Below are positions 19,714-19,778 of a DNA stretch of 19,778 bases, in pieces. A program made the translations under genes and the position numbers. The notes under the pieces were generated by a model that saw only the letters and a list, made by a program, of their open reading frames with translations, did not search any database and was not told where the DNA came from. Each line of letters begins with the position of its first letter. The first letter of the stretch is position 1. Source of the DNA: CAG-791 sp963658405 (lineage in GTDB: Bacteria > Bacillota > Clostridia > Lachnospirales > Lachnospiraceae); assembly GCA_963658405.1 (NCBI GenBank), contig CAVKQI010000039.1, forward strand, positions 1 to 19,778. Direction: 5' to 3'.

Positions 19714-19778
19714 TGATCATATCGTAACTATTCAGAGCCCATTCGCAAAATCGCTGCTGCGCAGCTTTCCTTTTGCTC
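19714..19778. repeat. MITE-like structured repeat, copy 2 (truncated by window end)
   Basis: From TGATCATA to the window edge, this is the reverse complement of the right end of the element at 4136-4297, including the TIR (AACTATTCAGAGC, one mismatch) and the GCAAAATCGCTGCTGCGCAG hairpin. The rest of the copy lies outside the window. Confidence 0.8.

Overview
The base composition (about half G+C), the strong AAAGGAGG-type ribosome binding sites, the occasional TTG starts and the gene families point to a Firmicute, most likely a gut-type Clostridia of the Lachnospiraceae. This is inferred from style and gene content, not from a marker gene. A run of 226 N suggests a draft or metagenome assembly.

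Left part (1-6330): an iron-sulfur aldo/keto reductase (+); a minus-strand amino-sugar pair, GH20 beta-N-acetylhexosaminidase and an ROK sugar kinase; a small HD-domain hydrolase (-) separated from the kinase by a structured MITE-like element; and a DUF1624 membrane acyltransferase-like protein (+). 

Middle (6330-9310): two very short minus-strand genes (22 and 28 codons), each with a near-perfect Shine-Dalgarno, behind a promoter region with three spaced TAACAG repeats; a CLC-F type fluoride/proton antiporter (-); and an AraC-family regulator (+). The terminator hairpin after the two tiny genes and the one after the AraC gene are near-identical inverted copies of each other.

Right part (9311-19778): an ion-homeostasis block. 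A KdpE-like response regulator and a short KdpD-like histidine kinase (-) diverge from a copper module, csoR-copA (+). The csoR promoter carries a CsoR operator inside its -35/-10 spacer, and copA ends in a fused CopZ-like domain that has its own internal ribosome binding site. An AAA+ ATPase (-) follows, preceded by seven 10-bp TTTATATAAC repeats in a 2-3-2 layout. Then comes a potassium uptake operon trkA-trkH (+) with a good promoter and a 170-nt structured leader. The Kdp-like two-component pair has no kdpFABC here; trkAH is the plausible K+ target.

The most unusual feature is a family of modular palindromes in intergenic DNA. A two-hairpin module sits in the same orientation just upstream of the start codons of the second genes of three operons (kdpE-like, copA, trkH), with a compensatory base-pair change. 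Between the kinase and the regulator it is part of a roughly 140-bp, four-hairpin unit present twice in tandem. A second core, ATGCCATCAGGCAT, recurs in those units, in the trkH terminator, and at the 5' end of the HD gene.
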